Shown here: one piece after another, positions 1 through 7,997 of the stretch
Numbering within the stretch: the stretch's first letter is position 1
Layout of the letters: every line of letters begins with the position of its first letter
DNA from: an uncultured Bacteroidia bacterium
Lineage (GTDB): Bacteria; Bacteroidota; Bacteroidia; Bacteroidales; UBA932
Length of the DNA stretch: 64,000 nt
Assembly (NCBI GenBank): GCA_902769525.1
Contig: CACXPG010000005.1
Span: 1 to 64,000, forward strand
Reading direction: 5' to 3'
Program-made: the position numbers and the translations under genes
The notes under the pieces: generated by a model
The model's input: the letters and a program-made list of their open reading frames with translations, nothing else
Told to the model about the DNA's origin: nothing
Database searches by the model: none

Positions 1-120
1 CATCTTCTAAGATGCGATTATATTGATTGCAGCTGGATAAAGCGGCTATGAAAAGAAAAAGAAGAATTCTACTATATCTATGCATTGTAACGTTAAATCT
101 CGATTTATCTGACTGATAAA
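1..120. other. Window edge, no gene seen
   Basis: AT-rich sequence with no convincing reading frame, RNA gene or repeat. With the neighbouring repeat and promoter region, 1-478 holds no gene I can support. Confidence 0.5.
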
Positions 121-217
121 AATAATCATTATTCTCTGGACATAGCAGAGCTTGATAGATTCTTTCGGTCACTTTCGGTCACCTCTCATCAGATTCGGCC
201 ACTTTCGGTCACCATTT
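121..217. repeat. Degenerate dispersed repeat, copy 1 (doubled core)
   Basis: This stretch carries two cores of the form TTCGGTCACTTTCGGTCACC, one ending near 183 and one ending near 213. The preceding 45 bases (attattctct, then gcagagcttgatag) align with the copy at 1967-2023, giving about 60 aligned bases that match at roughly three quarters of positions by eye. A core-only copy lies at 1231-1257. The copies flank the two orphan genes of the AT-rich left edge. Function is unknown; recombination sites or remnants of insertions are possible. Confidence 0.55.
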
Positions 218-431
218 CCGAGAGTTATTTCAACCCACCGAATCAGAACCTAACATACGGTTTGTCAATACCTTAAATAGAAATTGACAACTCACGATAG
301 CCACCGATGCCTCTGCTCCGGCTCCGGGTACTGAACTGAAGTTCTCTGAATTTTCAGGGAACTTTTCTTTTTTGCACCCTTCTAACTTGTTGGTTTCTTG
401 AAATATCAAATCAAGCACTTTATTGAACTCG

Positions 432-460
432 TTGGTTCGATAATTTTTTCCATACCTTTG
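432..460 (+). promoter_or_regulatory. Candidate Bacteroidota promoter for the DUF4375 gene
   Basis: A TTGG element at 432-435 stands 17 bases before a TACCTTTG box at 453-460, close to the Bacteroidota -33/-7 arrangement. The expected start would be near 464, about 15 bases before the ATG at 479. Its position argues against a minus-strand gene starting at 475. Confidence 0.45.
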
Positions 461-478
461 TTTATAGTTATCCAATAA

Positions 479-1012
479 ATGAATTATATGAGTGAAAAAT
501 CTATCCTATTCGTTGCTATATCAATTCTTTTCACAATTAGCCTGATTTTTTTCGGCCGTTGCAGCAGTTGCAAAAGCGCCTCGTCGAACAATAGCAAAAA
601 TCTAAGTTTCTGGCAGAAAGATGATGAAACTCTATTCTTGTATCTTTTCGATAAATTGCTTGAGAAGAGTAATTACTGTACCGACTTATCTACACTCAAC
701 GACAGTGAAAAGATATTTATCACTATGGCAAAATTGGAACAAGAAGTTAATAATGGCGGATTTGACCAGTTCTTCTTCAACACCAATGATAAAATGAATG
801 ACATTTTGGTTTCCTCTGCTGAAGCCATCAAAGCCTATGACATAGCCAATTTATGCAAGAAAGCATTAGATATTTATTCAGAACACTCCGACCAAGATGA
901 ACCTATCAATGAACTGAATGAATGTGATGAAGCCTTTTATGTTTCCACAGATTATATTACGGCCCTTTGCGTTAAATTCGCCAAGGATAATAAAGAACAG
1001 TTTAACTATTGA
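479..1012 (+). CDS. DUF4375 (DMP19-like) protein with N-terminal membrane anchor
   Basis: 177 residues. An N-terminal hydrophobic segment (about residues 9-26) is followed by Cys and Ser residues (GRCSSC), so the protein is probably membrane-anchored; the cysteine context is a poor lipobox. The C-terminal half contains LEQEVNNGGFDQFFFN, the signature of the DUF4375 family, which includes the DNA-mimic protein DMP19. No catalytic role is known for most members, and an anchored form is unlikely to act as a cytoplasmic DNA mimic. An alternative ATG lies at 488. The gene stands alone in an AT-rich region between copies of a dispersed repeat, which suggests accessory DNA gained by transfer. Confidence 0.65.
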   Translation: MNYMSEKSILFVAISILFTISLIFFGRCSSCKSASSNNSKNLSFWQKDDETLFLYLFDKLLEKSNYCTDLSTLNDSEKIFITMAKLEQEVNNGGFDQFFFNTNDKMNDILVSSAEAIKAYDIANLCKKALDIYSEHSDQDEPINELNECDEAFYVSTDYITALCVKFAKDNKEQFNY

Positions 1013-1166
1013 TAGATTTCTCTATTTTGACAAGATAATACGACTTTATTCTATCAGTTTGAATGTGCATAATGGATCTGTTGGGTCTGGAATATCATCC
1101 CTCAGCGCCCATATCCTATCCAAGTCTTCAAGAAATTGGTTTGAAAAAATATTTTCCGTGGGTACA

Positions 1167-1214
1167 AAAAGACTTTGTACGTTGCTGATTTTCAAGCACC
1201 ATACAAAGTCTTTT
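1167..1214 (+). terminator. Intrinsic terminator-like hairpin after the DUF4375 gene
   Basis: A perfect 13-base inverted repeat (aaaagactttgta at 1167-1179, tacaaagtctttt at 1202-1214) with a further near-perfect inner stem (1181-1186 with 1195-1200), then a T-rich run ccttttta. It lies about 150 bases beyond the stop at 1012. Nothing else is recognisable in 1013-1319 apart from the repeat core at 1231-1257. Confidence 0.6.
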
Positions 1215-1230
1215 CCTTTTTATTCCCCAA

Positions 1231-1257
1231 ATTTGGTCACTTTTTGGTCACCATTTT
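1231..1257. repeat. Degenerate dispersed repeat, copy 2 (core only)
   Basis: Reads tttggtcactttttggtcac then cattt, matching the doubled GGTCAC core of the copy at 121-217. It lies between the two orphan genes, so each gene is separated from the next by one copy. Confidence 0.5.
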
Positions 1258-1319
1258 GAAATTGTAGTGGTCCCAGAAAATAAGACCATTGCACCAAGAG
1301 GCAGATAAATTGGAATTTA

Positions 1320-1931
1320 TCACTTCCGTCCACTAATCCATCTCTCTATATACTCATAATCATAGCCTTTTGGACCCTCGAAGAAATGTCCAACGTGGTT
1401 TGTCTTGGATAATTCAATCTTTTCTTGAACTTGGTCAAAGTTACCTGAGTGTATGTCCATCAATAGATCGTAAATACGGTTAGTTCGTCCTATTGGGCAA
1501 AAACTATCAGGATTGGGATTCTCGCTGATGAAACGAGCAATGTCTGCGTCTATGGTATTGAACGTGTCCTCCCATCGGGAAACCACATCATCTTCTTTGT
1601 AAACAGGAATTTTACCTGTATCAAAGACAACATACTCCTTTAAGTGTACATCCGGAACAGCAAAAGCTCCATTACCCCTTAAACTTTTTGGCCCTTGTTT
1701 GCATTCTGGCAACTCAAATATGTCCCACCATAAATCATCAATAAAATACGGCTTAACAGAAAGCTCAACATGCTCCAAGACCAAATGACACAAGCTGAAA
1801 TAATAGCCAGAATCAACTTTCCAATTGAGATAGTCGTTTTGCTTCCAACCTAATCTCTTTGCTACTTGCTTCCTACACTTATTTGAGATTTTCTTCAATA
1901 AATTACGTGCTTTTGATTCTTCTCTTGTCAT
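1320..1931 (-). CDS. Hypothetical protein, weakly DUF4304-like
   Basis: 203 residues, no signal peptide or membrane segment, Trp- and acid-rich. I do not recognise it firmly. The opening (helix RNLLKKISNKCRKQVAKRLG, then a strand with KVDSGYYFSL and acidic, aromatic-rich segments) recalls DUF4304 proteins, a group often found as orphan genes or near toxin-immunity loci, but this is a weak resemblance. The gene is AT-rich, runs opposite to its left neighbour and is bracketed by two copies of the dispersed repeat. It could also be a stand-alone immunity-type protein; no toxin gene lies beside it in the window. Confidence 0.5.
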   Translation of the reverse strand: MTREESKARNLLKKISNKCRKQVAKRLGWKQNDYLNWKVDSGYYFSLCHLVLEHVELSVKPYFIDDLWWDIFELPECKQGPKSLRGNGAFAVPDVHLKEYVVFDTGKIPVYKEDDVVSRWEDTFNTIDADIARFISENPNPDSFCPIGRTNRIYDLLMDIHSGNFDQVQEKIELSKTNHVGHFFEGPKGYDYEYIERWISGRK

Positions 1932-1966
1932 AATTGGAAAATCAATTATTTAACTCTTAAAGTTAA

Positions 1967-2023
1967 TAATTATTCTCTTGCCTTGCCAGAACTTGATAGT
2001 TTTCTGTCACTTATCGGTTACCT
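1967..2023. repeat. Degenerate dispersed repeat, copy 3, overlapping the end of the S41 gene
   Basis: The copy attattctct...agaacttgatag...gtcacttatcggttacc aligns with 121-183 in the same orientation. Its core contains the last codons and the stop of the minus-strand S41 gene (VTDK-stop), so that gene ends inside the repeat. This is what would be expected if insertions had occurred at, or replaced, the 3' end of that gene. Confidence 0.5.
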
Positions 2024-2948
2024 TTTGGGATGTAGTGGCAATCCAGGCAACAGCGTCCTCAAGTGGGGTCTGGGTCAGGACATCAGGCTCGATTGGATCA
2101 TCGCAGAAGATCTCTCCTGTCCTGGCCATGTCGCAGGAAGTGGTGATCAAGAGAGTGTATCCGTCAGCAAGGGCCTTTACTATGTTTGCACTGGCGTATC
2201 CGGCAGTAGGTGTCCCAAATGTGCGGACATTGTCCAAGCCGCGGAAACACAGAAGTGTGGCTTCTCCGGAACTTCCGGTCATGTCGTCGGTAAGGATGGC
2301 CACCGGTGTCGAAGCAGGTAGTTTTTTGATACTTTTCCCGGACAGGCCGGTCCCCATTAAGATATTCTCAAGAAAGATAGGCTGAGTGCGGGAGCGGCCT
2401 TTAAAACGGAGAATGACGCCATCTGGTAGTAAAGGAGAGACAGCGGAAATCATCGGCCACATATTGCCGCCAGTGTTTCCCCGAAGATCCAGGACAACCC
2501 CTTTGGCATCCAGATGCCCATGCAGGAAGTCCAGAACCCTGTGAATATAGAGAGAATCAGAGACCTTTACACCCGAATGGGCAGGCAGAACGATGTGGAG
2601 AATGCCATTTTCCAGCAAACCAAGTTCGGGAGCTGTTTCAGGATAGGATGTCGTGTCCTTTACAGGAGGCAACAGGACCGAGTGCTTCCCTCCGGCAACT
2701 TTCGCAGCCCGTGATACAGCCTCATGGGCCTGATCCATAGTGGTAAGGGTTTTAGCCTCAGCCAGAATGGAATCCTTCACTTCTTTCCACTCAGGTCTGT
2801 CTGCATACAAGGCCTGCTTATCCAGCAATCTTACACAATGGCGGACATAACCCTCTGGGGTGTTCTGGTTGCCACCGAAAAAGCTGCAAGCCGATACGAT
2901 GAACAATAATGCGAGCAGCGAAATAATCCTGTTGTGTGTTTCTTTCAT
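2007..2948 (-). CDS. S41-family peptidase-like lipoprotein
   Basis: 313 residues with a lipoprotein signal (LFIVSAC, Cys21), so probably anchored in the envelope facing the periplasm or outer membrane. The core follows the S41 (tail-specific protease/IRBP) fold: VVLDLRGNTGGN, then TDDMTGSSGEATLLCF with the likely catalytic Ser, then FGTPTAGYASAN. The Lys of the CtpA-type Ser-Lys dyad is not seen in the usual place; the GTPTAG form belongs to the tricorn/IRBP-like branch, so the exact catalytic group is unclear. There is no PDZ domain. It is divergent from the 1287-residue protein gene with about 95 bases between starts. Its 3' end lies inside a dispersed repeat. Confidence 0.8.
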   Translation of the reverse strand: MKETHNRIISLLALLFIVSACSFFGGNQNTPEGYVRHCVRLLDKQALYADRPEWKEVKDSILAEAKTLTTMDQAHEAVSRAAKVAGGKHSVLLPPVKDTTSYPETAPELGLLENGILHIVLPAHSGVKVSDSLYIHRVLDFLHGHLDAKGVVLDLRGNTGGNMWPMISAVSPLLPDGVILRFKGRSRTQPIFLENILMGTGLSGKSIKKLPASTPVAILTDDMTGSSGEATLLCFRGLDNVRTFGTPTAGYASANIVKALADGYTLLITTSCDMARTGEIFCDDPIEPDVLTQTPLEDAVAWIATTSQKVTDK

Positions 2949-3042
2949 AACTGTCCCTGCAAATTTGATTTGTGTTTAGTTGATACAAATATACCACTAT
3001 TGTTTTAGGGTCATTTGTTTTTTTACTAACTTGCGGATAGTT

Positions 3043-6000
3043 ATGAACGATCTTTATATTAGCCTCTCTAGTCGCATTGCAAGAAGAATGTTCTTTTTGC
3101 TGATCTTTATCGCGACAGCTACCTTTTCTTCAGCGCAGGGAAAGTGGGTCTTTAAGGAAAGAACCCTGGAAAGCAACAACAAATACTGGAAAGCAGACAA
3201 GAACAAGTTCTACTGGCATAACGGAAGTGTTTATTTTCTCTTCGACGATCCCCCTGCAACAATATTATTTGGACAGGAGAATGACATCGTCATCCCGTAC
3301 ACATTGGTTTTTGACAACATAAAAAACCGCAGAGGGAATGACAGGGCCGCAAGCGGAACTTGGGAAATGTATGGCTATATTCACAGGACAGACGGAACAA
3401 GTGCGATTTTCAAAATAGAAATCACAGAGCCATCTCATTTTGAAGGTAACGACCAGGTCATAAGAGGCAAATTGGTGCTTAACGGAGTTTACCCGATAGA
3501 GGAAGATGACTACTATGCCAAGAAATCTGAACTGTTTATCACCATATACGCATACTGGAACAGAACAAGGAGCGACAACAGATATGTGGCATACAAATAC
3601 CGGTATGTCTACCAGGGGGATGACAAGGCTTCAAAAACCAGCGCAGACGAAGATGATGTGGAGGAAAGCAGAACCGGACAGATCATAGAAAAAACCACAG
3701 ATGCCTCTGATACCTGGGGCGAAGATGAAGGTACTGAGATTCCTTGGAAGTGGATTGGAGTGGGAGTGGCAGTTATTGGTGGTGGCGGCGCCGTCATCAT
3801 CGGAACAAGCCGAAAGAAAAAGAAAAATACTAACAAGAAGAAGTCAAAGACCACACAATCCAATAAAAATAAAGAAGAGAAAAAGGATGAAGAGAAGGAA
3901 AAGGACCACAGCCGCTACAGGATGGTTCTATACAAGGATTTCGGAGACACCCTCGTTGCGGGAGATCCACCAAGGATAATAGGAGCAAGGATCGAAGAAA
4001 TAAATGTATATGGAGAAAAGATAGACAGGCCGGACCTTACTGAAAGGATTACCATCAAGGCGGAAGAGAATTGCGCTGTAAGCAAAGCCACAACCAACGG
4101 CAAGTACAAGCTTTGCCACATTGCAGCATCCGAAGCCCCGGAGGAAGGAGAGCTGGGGCAGGCAAAAGTCAAGTTTGTTTTCAGCTCGGAAACCGGAACT
4201 CTCATCAACCACGTTGTGTTCAAAGTTGCGCCAGCCACTGAAATCGTCGTAGACGAAGGCATCACGTTCGAAGCCGGAGGAGGAAAGACCCAGTTTATGG
4301 AGTTCGGTATCAACAACCTGGCATCTGAAGTGCTTGGAATCGATATCTCTCTGGATGGAGGCGGAGACAAGTATTTCCAGACAGAACTCCTCAAAGACAA
4401 GGAAATACCGTCAAAGTTCAGGATAAACATCACCGAATGCGGAGTCCTCACCGAAGATGAAAAGAAGAATGCGGTTCCTGGTGATGCTGACCGCTTCAGA
4501 TGCAACATATCTGTAAAAGTTGACGGAAAGGAAAAACCTCTCGAGGCAGAATTCTATATCTACCGAATGCATCTGGGAGTGATGCTCAATGTCAAAGCCC
4601 TCAAGGCATATCTGGTGGATTACAAAAGCACACTTGAGGAAGAGATCCTGGTCAGCGACCCGAAGGCAAGGAAGAAATGGGGAGAGAGCAAGACTACATT
4701 CAAGCTAATCGCCGAGGACAAGAAAACCGGGGATATCAGAGCCGTACTGCCTGACGCAGATCCCGTTTTCACATTCGAAGACATTCCGGAAGAAAACGTG
4801 CTCTTCAGAGACAAGTTCGGGAATGACGTCCCGTCACCTTGCGCCCTGATGAACTTCAAGTTTGAGCTTCAGGATGTATATAAAGACAACACCGTGATGG
4901 GTGTCATACATTCCGGTGGCGGCGGATTTCTCCCTCCGAACAGGGCCAAGGCAAAGGTTACCCTGAAAGTATCCTACAACGGAAAGACCTATGAGAACAC
5001 CACCAATGTTCTGATAATCTCTCAGCCGTTCAGGGATATAGCAGACAATCAGGAATTTGCGCGTGCGCTCAAAGAGGATGAGAAAAAGCTCGACCAGCTC
5101 ATAAACATGCGTTCCAAGATTGCCTTTGACCCAAGGTTCGCCTACCTGATGCCGTTCTACTACAAGGTGGACGCGATGATTGAAGGATATGACAACAGAT
5201 TCGGGTTCTATGAGCCGGACTACAAGAAGATGATGGACATCTTCGACAAGTACTGCTCGGGACAGATTGGATATTACTTCGTTAACGACGCGGCATGGAC
5301 TCCGGAGTGGACGGAAGCGGATGAAAACTTCAACGCATTCGTGGCGACATTCGCATCAATGGAGAAATCCATACCGGTCATAGGCCTGAGAATCGCCCTG
5401 GCTTACTTCACCGCAGGGGCTTCAGAACTTGTGCTGATGCCGTACAGCGGACTTGTAGCAATGAAAAAGTACGTGGACAAGGGTGGAGACAGCGCATTCA
5501 AGGGATTTGTGGTGGCAAACGTGGAAGTGTTCTTCTGGGAGGGAGTATTCTATGTCGGAGGAAAGGCCTTCAAGTGGGCAAGGGGAACCCAGGTAGGACA
5601 GCAGGTTGAAAAGAAAGTGGTGGAAAAGGCCAAGGCGGGATGGGGAAAGCTCAAGGATGGATACAAAAAGCTCAAGGAATATGTTTCCAAGACCAAGGAG
5701 GGCAAGGATGCATCCAAGAAGTTTGCAGACGGCAATGGCTTTAGTACCAACAAGATAGCGGACAAGGTAAAGGAGGCGGGAAAGAAGACGACAAAGACAA
5801 AGAAGACTTCCGTAAAGAACGCCAACGACGCCATCCGAAAGACAAGGATGAAAGGCGACGCCGTATTTACAAAGGATTCCAAGTTCGCAGAGGAATGTTC
5901 AAAGAGAGCACGGAAGGACGCGCAGGAGATCTACGACAACTTCAAGGAAGTGATGAACAACCCGAACGCCACGCCGGAGGAAGTAAGACGCGCAACACTG

Positions 6001-6906
6001 GCGCTCCAGGGAAACAAGAATGCCCAGAACCTTCTGCGAAACAGCCCGTCTGACCTGCTCAGGGCAAACTACAACGCACAGATGCAGAAGATTTACTCTG
6101 AAGTGGATCCGCCTACGATTAAGAAGCTGGCTGAGAGGCTGGGAGTTCCGGAAAAAGACATAAAGGTATGGAACGGGGCGACCGGTAACGCAGGGGACGA
6201 CCTGTTCAAGGGAAGGAAGATTGCAGCAGACAGGGACGTCACTTTCCAGGTAAAGGGAAAGGACGGCAAATGGGTTGACATCGATGAAGACCTTATGGAA
6301 GAATGCTATGCAGAAGCCTTCAATGAATACCACTACGGATTTGTGCCGGCAAACAAGCAGCATGCTCTCAAGACTTTGAAGAAGTTCGACCAGAGTACAG
6401 TGCACGGAGAGCTCGGAAAAGAGTCGTACGGAAAGGATCTTGAGAACATCATAAAGAAAGAGCTCCAGACAGCAAAGCTCAATGACCCTGAGAGGGTGGC
6501 CAGGACATTCGAGTACAAGTGCAAGGAATGGATCGGACAGGGAAAGGCATGCCAGGACCAGGCAAAGCAGCTCTACGATATGGGACTGATAGACGAGGCA
6601 ATGCACGTAAGGGGTTATGGAGAGGCTCTCATAGAAGAGGGAATACGACAGAACGTAAAGCAGTTCAAACGAATTCTCGACCCGAGGATCACGGCCCTAA
6701 ACGCAAAGGGAGTTGGAAAGGACTACGGCGTCCTGTACGAAAAGATTCGCATACTGGAAGCTGTCGGGAACCCGCCGCCTAAAGATGTCATTCCTATAAC
6801 CCTGGAAGAAGCGAGGCTTGTCCTCAAGGAACAGTACGGCACTACATTAGAAAAAGTTGTGGAAGAATGTGCCGGAGCGATAAAGGAAGTGAACGAATAC
6901 CTGTAA
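3043..6906 (+). CDS. Large envelope protein of unknown function, central membrane segment and helical C-terminal half
   Basis: 1287 residues from the chosen start (upstream in-frame ATG at 2980; a later ATG at 3088 would begin directly at the signal peptide). A signal peptide ends near SSAQG. A beta-rich domain of about 180 residues follows, then an acidic linker, a membrane segment at about 235-256 (WKWIGVGVAVIGGGGAVIIG), a very Lys-rich stretch, then several beta-rich, Ig-like stretches to about residue 660. Two hydrophobic helices at about 777-845 precede a strongly charged helical region of more than 400 residues. The build resembles polymorphic-toxin or scaffold proteins, but I recognise no catalytic motif. 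It heads a same-strand cluster with a two-helix membrane protein and two zinc-ribbon membrane proteins. Confidence 0.75.
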   Translation: MNDLYISLSSRIARRMFFLLIFIATATFSSAQGKWVFKERTLESNNKYWKADKNKFYWHNGSVYFLFDDPPATILFGQENDIVIPYTLVFDNIKNRRGNDRAASGTWEMYGYIHRTDGTSAIFKIEITEPSHFEGNDQVIRGKLVLNGVYPIEEDDYYAKKSELFITIYAYWNRTRSDNRYVAYKYRYVYQGDDKASKTSADEDDVEESRTGQIIEKTTDASDTWGEDEGTEIPWKWIGVGVAVIGGGGAVIIGTSRKKKKNTNKKKSKTTQSNKNKEEKKDEEKEKDHSRYRMVLYKDFGDTLVAGDPPRIIGARIEEINVYGEKIDRPDLTERITIKAEENCAVSKATTNGKYKLCHIAASEAPEEGELGQAKVKFVFSSETGTLINHVVFKVAPATEIVVDEGITFEAGGGKTQFMEFGINNLASEVLGIDISLDGGGDKYFQTELLKDKEIPSKFRINITECGVLTEDEKKNAVPGDADRFRCNISVKVDGKEKPLEAEFYIYRMHLGVMLNVKALKAYLVDYKSTLEEEILVSDPKARKKWGESKTTFKLIAEDKKTGDIRAVLPDADPVFTFEDIPEENVLFRDKFGNDVPSPCALMNFKFELQDVYKDNTVMGVIHSGGGGFLPPNRAKAKVTLKVSYNGKTYENTTNVLIISQPFRDIADNQEFARALKEDEKKLDQLINMRSKIAFDPRFAYLMPFYYKVDAMIEGYDNRFGFYEPDYKKMMDIFDKYCSGQIGYYFVNDAAWTPEWTEADENFNAFVATFASMEKSIPVIGLRIALAYFTAGASELVLMPYSGLVAMKKYVDKGGDSAFKGFVVANVEVFFWEGVFYVGGKAFKWARGTQVGQQVEKKVVEKAKAGWGKLKDGYKKLKEYVSKTKEGKDASKKFADGNGFSTNKIADKVKEAGKKTTKTKKTSVKNANDAIRKTRMKGDAVFTKDSKFAEECSKRARKDAQEIYDNFKEVMNNPNATPEEVRRATLALQGNKNAQNLLRNSPSDLLRANYNAQMQKIYSEVDPPTIKKLAERLGVPEKDIKVWNGATGNAGDDLFKGRKIAADRDVTFQVKGKDGKWVDIDEDLMEECYAEAFNEYHYGFVPANKQHALKTLKKFDQSTVHGELGKESYGKDLENIIKKELQTAKLNDPERVARTFEYKCKEWIGQGKACQDQAKQLYDMGLIDEAMHVRGYGEALIEEGIRQNVKQFKRILDPRITALNAKGVGKDYGVLYEKIRILEAVGNPPPKDVIPITLEEARLVLKEQYGTTLEKVVEECAGAIKEVNEYL

Positions 6907-6930
6907 AAGGCCCTGCCACATTGTGCTGCA

Positions 6931-6964
6931 TTTGGCAGTAAATGGCTTTTTTTCGTAACTTGTG
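6931..6964 (+). promoter_or_regulatory. Candidate promoter for the small membrane/zinc-ribbon genes
   Basis: TTTG at 6931-6934 stands 21 bases before TAACTTGTG at 6956-6964, near the Bacteroidota -33/-7 pattern. It would start a transcript about 25 bases before the ATG at 6991. A similar ACTAACTTGCG lies just before the ATG at 3043. Confidence 0.4.
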
Positions 6965-6990
6965 CTTTGTAACCACAATTGTCACCTGTT

Positions 6991-7197
6991 ATGAAAACGA
7001 TTCTTGCTCTCTGCCAAGCCTACAACTGGATTGCAGTTGCTGTTTTGGTCTTGGCCTTGGTATTCATAGCCAGAATATTATCGCGGAGGAAAGACAGAAA
7101 GAACTGGCTTCTGATGCTCATTACATTTGTCCTTGCCACTGCCCTGCTGATTTTTGTCCTGCTCGGCCTTCGGGGATGCGGAATAGACATTTCCTAG
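6991..7197 (+). CDS. Small two-helix membrane protein
   Basis: 68 residues starting at ATG 6991 (an upstream TTG at 6979 is possible but less likely). Two hydrophobic helices (about 10-28 and 37-58) are joined by a basic loop ARILSRRKDRKN, and a short tail ends GCGIDIS. The family is not recognised. It sits 85 bases after the large envelope protein and 34 bases before the first zinc-ribbon gene, so it belongs to the same cluster. It could be a small subunit of the same envelope complex. Confidence 0.6.
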   Translation: MKTILALCQAYNWIAVAVLVLALVFIARILSRRKDRKNWLLMLITFVLATALLIFVLLGLRGCGIDIS

Positions 7198-7230
7198 AAG
7201 TTTGAATAATCTTAAAAAAACAATAACCGT

Positions 7231-7986
7231 ATGAAATACTGCACAAACTGCGGAGCTCAGTTGCCAGATGATGCACAGTTCTGCACCTCCTGCGGTTCTC
7301 CTCAGGAAGTATCAGCCAGCGAAAACACCCCTGTCGAAAAGCAGGATGCCGTGGAAGAGCAAGCTTTTGACAAGAACTACCAGGGTTCCGAGATAAAACT
7401 CTGCAACGACGGAGTTTACCGCTGGGTTTACAAGCTCAATATGATAACCAACCCTGTTATCATGCTGACAGTCATGAAGATATTTTTCTTTATCCTGGTG
7501 GGAATGATGCTGGTGTTTGGAGTGATTCCCGCTGCCATACACGGAGACTGGAACGATATACTGGGTATGGGAAAGGTCCTGCTGATAGTTTTGGCCATAA
7601 TGTTTGGCCTGATCATAATCAGCGTTATCATCCTGAACTTCATTCACGGAGGCAGCTACTGCGTCCTGTTTGAGATGAGCGAAGACCAGATCAAGCATAT
7701 CCAGGTTCCTAAGCAATACAAGAAAGCCCAGATCCTGGGTATGATAACAGCCATGACAGGTGCAGCAAGGGGAAGTATCACAACCACCGGTATCGGATTG
7801 ATTTCCGCCGGCAAGCAGGCCTCTATATCCACCTACAAGGTAGTGCGCAGGATCAAGCCTCTAAGATGGCTCCACTGCATCAAGGTTCACGAGCCTTTTG
7901 AGCACAACCAGATTTATGTGCCTGATAAAGACTTCGACTTTGTGTACAACTATATCAAGTCCCGCTGCCCTAAAGTCAAGAAGTAG
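7231..7986 (+). CDS. Zinc-ribbon membrane protein with PH-like C-terminal region
   Basis: 251 residues. The N-terminus MKYCTNCGAQLPDDAQFCTSC is a double-CxxC zinc ribbon (Cys4, 7, 18, 21). An acidic linker leads to two membrane helices (about 75-105 and 113-138). The C-terminal 110 residues are a basic, beta-rich cytoplasmic domain that could be PH-like (VLFEMSEDQIKHIQVP ... DFDFVYNYIKSRCP). Such ribbon-plus-membrane proteins are often sensors or adaptors, but the partner is unknown. The following gene starts with almost the same ribbon, 12 bases downstream, so the pair probably arose by duplication of that module. Confidence 0.7.
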   Translation: MKYCTNCGAQLPDDAQFCTSCGSPQEVSASENTPVEKQDAVEEQAFDKNYQGSEIKLCNDGVYRWVYKLNMITNPVIMLTVMKIFFFILVGMMLVFGVIPAAIHGDWNDILGMGKVLLIVLAIMFGLIIISVIILNFIHGGSYCVLFEMSEDQIKHIQVPKQYKKAQILGMITAMTGAARGSITTTGIGLISAGKQASISTYKVVRRIKPLRWLHCIKVHEPFEHNQIYVPDKDFDFVYNYIKSRCPKVKK

Positions 7987-7997
7987 AACAGACTGTT

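Noticed and set aside
230-475. 81-codon minus-strand frame at the left edge
   Set aside because: It starts three bases from the DUF4375 start and overlaps that gene's promoter; its product resembles nothing I know and has no leader or promoter of its own.
918-1259. 113-codon plus-strand frame overlapping the end of the DUF4375 gene
   Set aside because: It runs through the terminator hairpin and the repeat core and reads as a shadow frame.
121-2023. Classical integron attC sites
   Set aside because: The repeats lack the RYYYAAC/GTTRRRY ends and the folded palindrome of attC; no integron integrase is visible.
3043-6906. Calling the large protein a polymorphic toxin
   Set aside because: No known toxin domain, delivery domain or adjacent immunity gene can be identified from the sequence.
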